DNA from: an uncultured Ilumatobacter sp.
GTDB lineage: Bacteria; Actinomycetota; Acidimicrobiia; Acidimicrobiales; Ilumatobacteraceae
Assembly: GCA_938091165.1 (NCBI GenBank)
Contig: CALKNK010000015.1
Coordinates: 109,206-173,205 of the forward strand
Direction: 5' to 3'
Length of the DNA: 64,000 nt
In this document: one piece after another, positions 60,696 through 64,000 of the stretch
How positions within the stretch are numbered: position 1 is the first letter of the stretch
Layout: every line of letters starts with the position of its first letter
Made by a program: the position numbers and the translations under genes
The notes under the pieces: generated by a model
What the model saw: only the letters and a program-made list of their open reading frames with translations
Told to the model about the DNA's origin: nothing
Databases searched by the model: none

Positions 60696-60753
60696 GGGCT
60701 TAAACCCCCCTTCCACGAACGTGGAGTACGGGTTCAAATCCCGTCCCGGGCAC
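60696..60753 (+). repeat. Right attachment-site direct repeat (tRNA-Leu 3' fragment, 58 bp)
   Basis: Identical to 40779-40836. The sequence to its left does not continue the tRNA, so this is a remnant and not a functional gene. It marks the right edge of the island. The 170 bp before it contain repeated CGGACG words that might be recombinase arm sites. Confidence 0.92.
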
Positions 60754-60825
60754 CTCAACGCTCGGAAACGAGCAGCGGCTGTCTGGTCGCAACGCTGATG
60801 GTTCGCGGCGACGACCGAACGCTGT

Positions 60826-61704
60826 TCAGCCGTCTGGCGCAGAAAGTCGCCGCTGCCGCTCCATCAAGCTGCACCAATCCCAGTCGGCTCCGCCGAGGGC
60901 ATGAACGTCGGCAAGGAACTGAGCAACCATTGCCGTCACCGGCAACGACACATTCATCGCACTCGCCTCGTCGAGGACCAGCCCGACGTCTTTCCGCATC
61001 AGAGTCGTCGAGAACCCAAAGTCGTATTCGCCGGCAATCATCTGCGCAGCCCGGTTCTCCATCTCCCACGACGTCGAGGACCCCTGGGTCATCACATGCA
61101 CCACTCGTTCCGGATCCAGACCGGCGTTGATCGCGAAATCCAGCCCCTCGGCCAACGCCTGGGCGACGCCAACAACACAAATCTGGTTCGTCATCTTGGT
61201 GATCTGGCCAGCTCCGGACGGCCCCATATGGGTGACTCGGCCCGCGTAAGCAGCCATCGACGACTCGATCCGGGCAAACGCGTCCTCATCGCCACCGACC
61301 ATGACGGTGAGCGAACCGTTGCGAGCACCATCAACGCCACCCGACACCGGAGCGTCCAGAAAATGCGCTCGACGGTCGGCGAGCTCATCAGCGAACTGGC
61401 GCGCTCCCGAAGCAGAAATCGTGGAGTGGTCGATCCAGATCGCGCCCTCAGCGACATGGGCAAGCGCTTCGTCGACAACAACGCGCATCTCCTTGTCGGC
61501 AGGCAACGACGAGACAATCACATCGGCGCCGCTGACCGCATCGGCAACCGACGTCACCGCTTCACCAGCGTGCTCGCCAGCCCACGCAGCCGTTGCCTCG
61601 GCTGAGATATCAAACACCTTGATCTCGTGGCCATGTTCGCCGCCAGCAAGATGACCGGCGATTGGCCAACCCATCCGACCAAGGCCAATGACTGCGACCC
61701 TCAT
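60826..61704 (-). CDS. 3-hydroxyisobutyrate dehydrogenase family NAD(P)-dependent oxidoreductase
   Basis: 292 residues. N-terminal Rossmann motif VIGLGRMGWPIAGHL, the family substrate motif FLDAPVSGGVDGARNGSLTVMVGG (split here as FLDAPVSGG and GSLTVMVGG), catalytic Lys in GAGQITKMTNQI and the C-terminal MRKDVGLVLDEA helix. It acts on beta-hydroxyacids or related compounds (HIBADH, tartronate semialdehyde or glyoxylate reductase group). Overlaps the upstream gene by 4 bp. Just outside the island. Confidence 0.9.
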   Translation of the reverse strand: MRVAVIGLGRMGWPIAGHLAGGEHGHEIKVFDISAEATAAWAGEHAGEAVTSVADAVSGADVIVSSLPADKEMRVVVDEALAHVAEGAIWIDHSTISASGARQFADELADRRAHFLDAPVSGGVDGARNGSLTVMVGGDEDAFARIESSMAAYAGRVTHMGPSGAGQITKMTNQICVVGVAQALAEGLDFAINAGLDPERVVHVMTQGSSTSWEMENRAAQMIAGEYDFGFSTTLMRKDVGLVLDEASAMNVSLPVTAMVAQFLADVHALGGADWDWCSLMERQRRLSAPDG

Positions 61705-62285
61705 GCCGGCATCCCCGGCTTGCCCTGATCCTCAATCGTGAACCCGCCAGCCAGACGCGCGTTGATCCGCCCACCCGTGGCCATGGCCAAGATCAACACC
61801 ATCTCATCGGGCCGGGGTCCATCAGACACCCCCATCTCAATTGCGTCGTAGTGGCTGCCCACATACGACCAATCGAGGTGAGTGAGCGGAACATCGAGCC
61901 GCGCACCCATCGCACCCACCTTCTTGGTCGACGGCACAATCGACGTGCCTCGGCCGATGGCCGCTCGCATCCCACCACCGCCGGGAATATGCCACATGGC
62001 GCCGTGCTCAATCTCGCCGGCACCCCCGACGATGGCGCCCTTGCCGTAACTCTCAATAGCGGACGGGTCACCTCCGAGGTGGGTAATCAACTGGCCGCCC
62101 AACTCTTCGCCGAGCGCGCGCAGCTCATCTGAGGCTGGCGAGAGATCATCGACGTATTGGCCCACGTATGGGTTACCGACAACGGCGGCGATGGCACCCT
62201 TGAAGAGCGGGGTAGCGGGGGCGGGGCCATGATCTGAACGAATCTCTTCGGTCAGACTCACGATCTTGCGAATCGGGAAGAGCAT
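61701..62285 (-). CDS. Amino acid synthesis family protein (DUF1185-like)
   Basis: 194 residues from the ATG at 62285. The pattern IRKIVSLTEEIRSDHG, AAVVGNPYVGQYVDDLSP, LGEELGG, ESYGKGAIVG and HGAMWHIPGGGG fits the AA_synth/DUF1185 family, often annotated as peptide or amino-acid synthesis. The biochemical role is not established. Coupled by 4-bp overlap to the dehydrogenase gene, which suggests a shared small-acid pathway. Confidence 0.8.
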   Translation of the reverse strand: MLFPIRKIVSLTEEIRSDHGPAPATPLFKGAIAAVVGNPYVGQYVDDLSPASDELRALGEELGGQLITHLGGDPSAIESYGKGAIVGGAGEIEHGAMWHIPGGGGMRAAIGRGTSIVPSTKKVGAMGARLDVPLTHLDWSYVGSHYDAIEMGVSDGPRPDEMVLILAMATGGRINARLAGGFTIEDQGKPGMPA

Positions 62286-62449
62286 GCAAGGCCTTTCAGC
62301 ATCGAAGGGTTGAAACAACGCGACCGTGACCCTAGTTGTGGCGCAATGCCTCGGTCGGAGCGACTGCAGCACCGTTCGGGTCGCGTCACGCAGAAAGATT
62401 CCAGTGGACTGCAAGGTTGGGTGGGTGTGGCCTCGATACCGTGGTCAGC

Positions 62450-62857
62450 ATGCAGATCGGAGAACTCGCCAACACCGCCGGGGTCACCACCAAGACCATT
62501 CGCTATTACGAGTCGATCGGCGTCCTCGACGAACCAGCGCGAACAGACTCCGGCTACCGCTCCTACGGGCCCGCCGCGGTCGAGCGACTCGACTTTGTCA
62601 AGCAAGCCCAGTCAACCGGGCTCGCGCTCGCGGAGATCAAGTCGATCCTCGAGATCAAAGATCAGGGCGGCCAGACCTGCGAGCACACCAAGGCGCTCCT
62701 TCGACAGCACCTCGACGAACTTGACGAGAGGATCATCGAACTCGAGGCCGCCCGTGTCGAACTGCAGGCGATGTATCGACGCGCCGGATCGCTTGACCCG
62801 GCACAGTGCACCGACGCGAACAGGTGCCAGATCATCACCGACGCCGCCGCCGGCTGA
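62450..62857 (+). CDS. MerR-family heavy-metal-responsive regulator
   Basis: 135 residues from ATG 62450; the frame upstream to 62336 is unmatched. Winged helix MQIGELANTAGVTTKTIRYYE and ESIGVLDEPARTDSGYRSY, followed by a coiled coil. Metal-binding Cys are seen at 77 (QTCEHTK), 120 and 126 (CTDANRC). Cys77 lies where MerR and ZntR place a Cys and CueR a Ser, which hints at divalent metals. It precedes a metal ATPase gene with a MerR-type promoter between them. Confidence 0.9.
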   Translation: MQIGELANTAGVTTKTIRYYESIGVLDEPARTDSGYRSYGPAAVERLDFVKQAQSTGLALAEIKSILEIKDQGGQTCEHTKALLRQHLDELDERIIELEAARVELQAMYRRAGSLDPAQCTDANRCQIITDAAAG

Positions 62858-62897
62858 ATCGCTTCCGGCGATGTGTCCGACGTCGCTTCACCGTCGC

Positions 62898-62929
62898 TTG
62901 ACCTTACCCTGGACTGGAAGGCGTACGTT
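62898..62929 (+). promoter_or_regulatory. MerR-type promoter of the metal ATPase gene
   Basis: -35 TTGACC (62898-62903) and -10 TACGTT (62924-62929) separated by 20 bp, the long spacing typical of MerR-activated promoters. An imperfect dyad ACCTTACC-N7-GGAAGGCG lies in the spacer. Transcription would start at or within a base or two of the ATG at 62936, giving a leaderless mRNA. Confidence 0.65.
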
Positions 62930-62935
62930 GACAAC

Positions 62936-64000
62936 ATGACCGATCAATTCCTCGACCGGCAACAGATCCTCGATCTCGACGTCGACGGCATGACCTGCGG
63001 ATCGTGTGCGACACGGATCCAAAAAACCCTCGCCAAGCACCCAGGCGTTACCCATGCCGATGTCAACTTCGCGACCGGCCGTGCGCGTGTCTCGGTTGAC
63101 GACACCGTCGACCTCGCCGCAGTGCAGTCAGCAGTCGAACGAGCCGGCTACACCCTCCACGCTCCGGAAACAATCGAATCCGCCGCCTGGCAATTCACCG
63201 TTGGCGGCATGACCTGCGGCTCATGTGCCGCCCGAATCCAAAAGGTCCTCCTGCGCCAGCCTGAAATCGCCGACGCTGAAGTGAACTACGCCACCGGCCA
63301 AGCAACCGTCACTGCGCACCCAGGAGAACAGATCGACGCCCGACTGCTCGCCGACGACGTCGAGAAAGCCGGCTACGAACTCTCGGTTATCGCCACCGGC
63401 CCGACTGCATCGGGTCCGACCGCATCCGAACGCGCTGACCAAGTCGATCGCGGCGAGGCACAGCAGCAAGCAATGTGGCTCCGGCGAGCCATTATCTCGG
63501 CGCCGATCGCTGCGTTCATGGTGTCGACCATGCTGTACCACGACCTCGCGATGGAGAACGCAGCACTGCGGTGGCTGCAGTTCGCCCTCGCGATCCCGGT
63601 CCAGTTCTACGTCGGTTGGCCGATTCTCGTTGGCGCCGCCCAACGCGCCCGCCACCTGACGGCGAACATGGACACCCTCATTGCAATGGGCACGCTTTCT
63701 GCATTCACGTTCTCGGCCTACCAATTGTTCACCGGCGGCATGGAGTTGTACTTCGAAGCATCTGTGGTGATCATGTTCTTCATCACCCTCGGCCGCTACC
63801 TTGAAGCCCGGGCGAAGGGTCGTGCTGGCAAGGCACTGCGAGCACTCGTTGAACTCGGTGCCAAAGAAGCACGCCTCGTGCGTGACGGTGTCGAAGAGAT
63901 GGTGCCGGTCGAGTCCGTCCAGGTCGGCGATCTCATCAAGATTCGCCCCGGCGAAAAAGTGCCCGTCGACGGCGAAGTCACCGAAGGTGCAAGTGCAGTC
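62936..64000 (+). CDS. Heavy-metal-translocating P-type ATPase (CopA-like), 3' end outside window
   Basis: 355 codons visible, open to the window end. Two HMA domains, each with a GMTCGSC metal site (about residues 18-24 and 84-90), then transmembrane segments (WLRRAIISAPIAAFMVS, NMDTLIAMGTLSAF, VVIMFFITLGRYLEARAKG) and the start of the actuator domain (VPVESVQVGDLIKIRPGEKVPVDG, split here as VPVESVQVGD and PGEKVPVDG). The CPC/CPx ion-binding motif and phosphorylation DKTGT lie beyond the window, so copper specificity is inferred. Confidence 0.93.
   Translation, partial: MTDQFLDRQQILDLDVDGMTCGSCATRIQKTLAKHPGVTHADVNFATGRARVSVDDTVDLAAVQSAVERAGYTLHAPETIESAAWQFTVGGMTCGSCAARIQKVLLRQPEIADAEVNYATGQATVTAHPGEQIDARLLADDVEKAGYELSVIATGPTASGPTASERADQVDRGEAQQQAMWLRRAIISAPIAAFMVSTMLYHDLAMENAALRWLQFALAIPVQFYVGWPILVGAAQRARHLTANMDTLIAMGTLSAFTFSAYQLFTGGMELYFEASVVIMFFITLGRYLEARAKGRAGKALRALVELGAKEARLVRDGVEEMVPVESVQVGDLIKIRPGEKVPVDGEVTEGASAV

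Larger units (their letters stand above)
40779..60753. mobile_element. Putative catabolic genomic island inserted at tRNA-Leu(UAA), about 19.9 kb
   Basis: Bounded by perfect 58-bp direct repeats of the tRNA 3' half, 19,917 bp apart. The intact tRNA is at the left and the displaced 3' fragment is at the right. The 18 enclosed genes look GC-richer than the flanks and all fit oxidation, CoA activation and beta-oxidation of an organic substrate plus one TetR regulator. No integrase, relaxase or transposase was found inside. The element may be a decayed or mobilisable island. Confidence 0.82.

Overview
The window looks like actinobacterial chromosome. The base composition is moderately GC-rich, and the order wecA-like gene / two small membrane genes / atpBEF..C matches the mycobacterial arrangement. 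Two tiny actinobacterial-type ribosomal proteins (bS22- and bL37-like) and a deazaflavin (F420)-type nitroreductase point the same way. The separate b, b' and delta ATP synthase subunits (no b-delta fusion) and the rest of the content would suit a deep-branching lineage such as Acidimicrobiia, but that placement is inference.

Core part 1 (1-40.75 kb). After the 3' part of a WecA/TagO-type sugar-phosphate transferase comes a complete F1Fo ATP synthase operon (1.26-9.78 kb). It is followed by aquaporin, an SDR, a degenerate HNH-like protein, enolase, MazG fused to a tetrapyrrole-methylase-like domain, a lipoprotein, Mfd, Pth, ribosomal protein L25, Prs and GlmU (lacking most of its acetyltransferase domain), with tRNA-Gln abutting the glmU start codon. 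Next are the bS22-like protein, ispE-rsmA-(RlpA-like barrel protein)-tatD-metG, a thioesterase, rsmI-DUF192, a FetAB-type ABC exporter, YchF, a VOC protein, a bL37-like protein, rfbCBA (dTDP-sugar synthesis), a RecB-like Fe-S nuclease, a LytR_C protein with a long Thr/Ser repeat, and an F420-type nitroreductase.

Genomic island (40.78-60.75 kb). An intact tRNA-Leu(UAA) gene at 40750-40835 has its 3' half plus one base (58 bp) repeated perfectly at 60696-60753. Between the copies lie about 19.9 kb and 18 genes of visibly higher GC. All are catabolic or regulatory: acyl-CoA dehydrogenase, APH-like phosphotransferase, SnoaL-like protein, Zn-alcohol dehydrogenase, cytochrome P450, luciferase-like monooxygenase, two Rieske oxygenase alpha subunits and one beta subunit, enoyl-CoA hydratase, two acyl-CoA ligases, two SDRs, a Baeyer-Villiger-type monooxygenase, thiolase, TetR regulator and HSL-type esterase. 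No integrase is visible. A shared motif, TTCrAA-N4-GrTTAG, sits in all three intergenic regions that hold outward promoters of the island, so the island probably forms one TetR-controlled regulon for degrading a still unknown alicyclic, terpenoid, steroid-like or aromatic substrate. I regard this as the main discovery candidate.

Core part 2 (60.75-64 kb). Beyond the island are a 3-hydroxyisobutyrate-dehydrogenase-family gene coupled to an amino-acid-synthesis (DUF1185-like) gene, then a MerR-family regulator with a MerR-type long-spacer promoter driving a heavy-metal P-type ATPase that runs off the end of the window.
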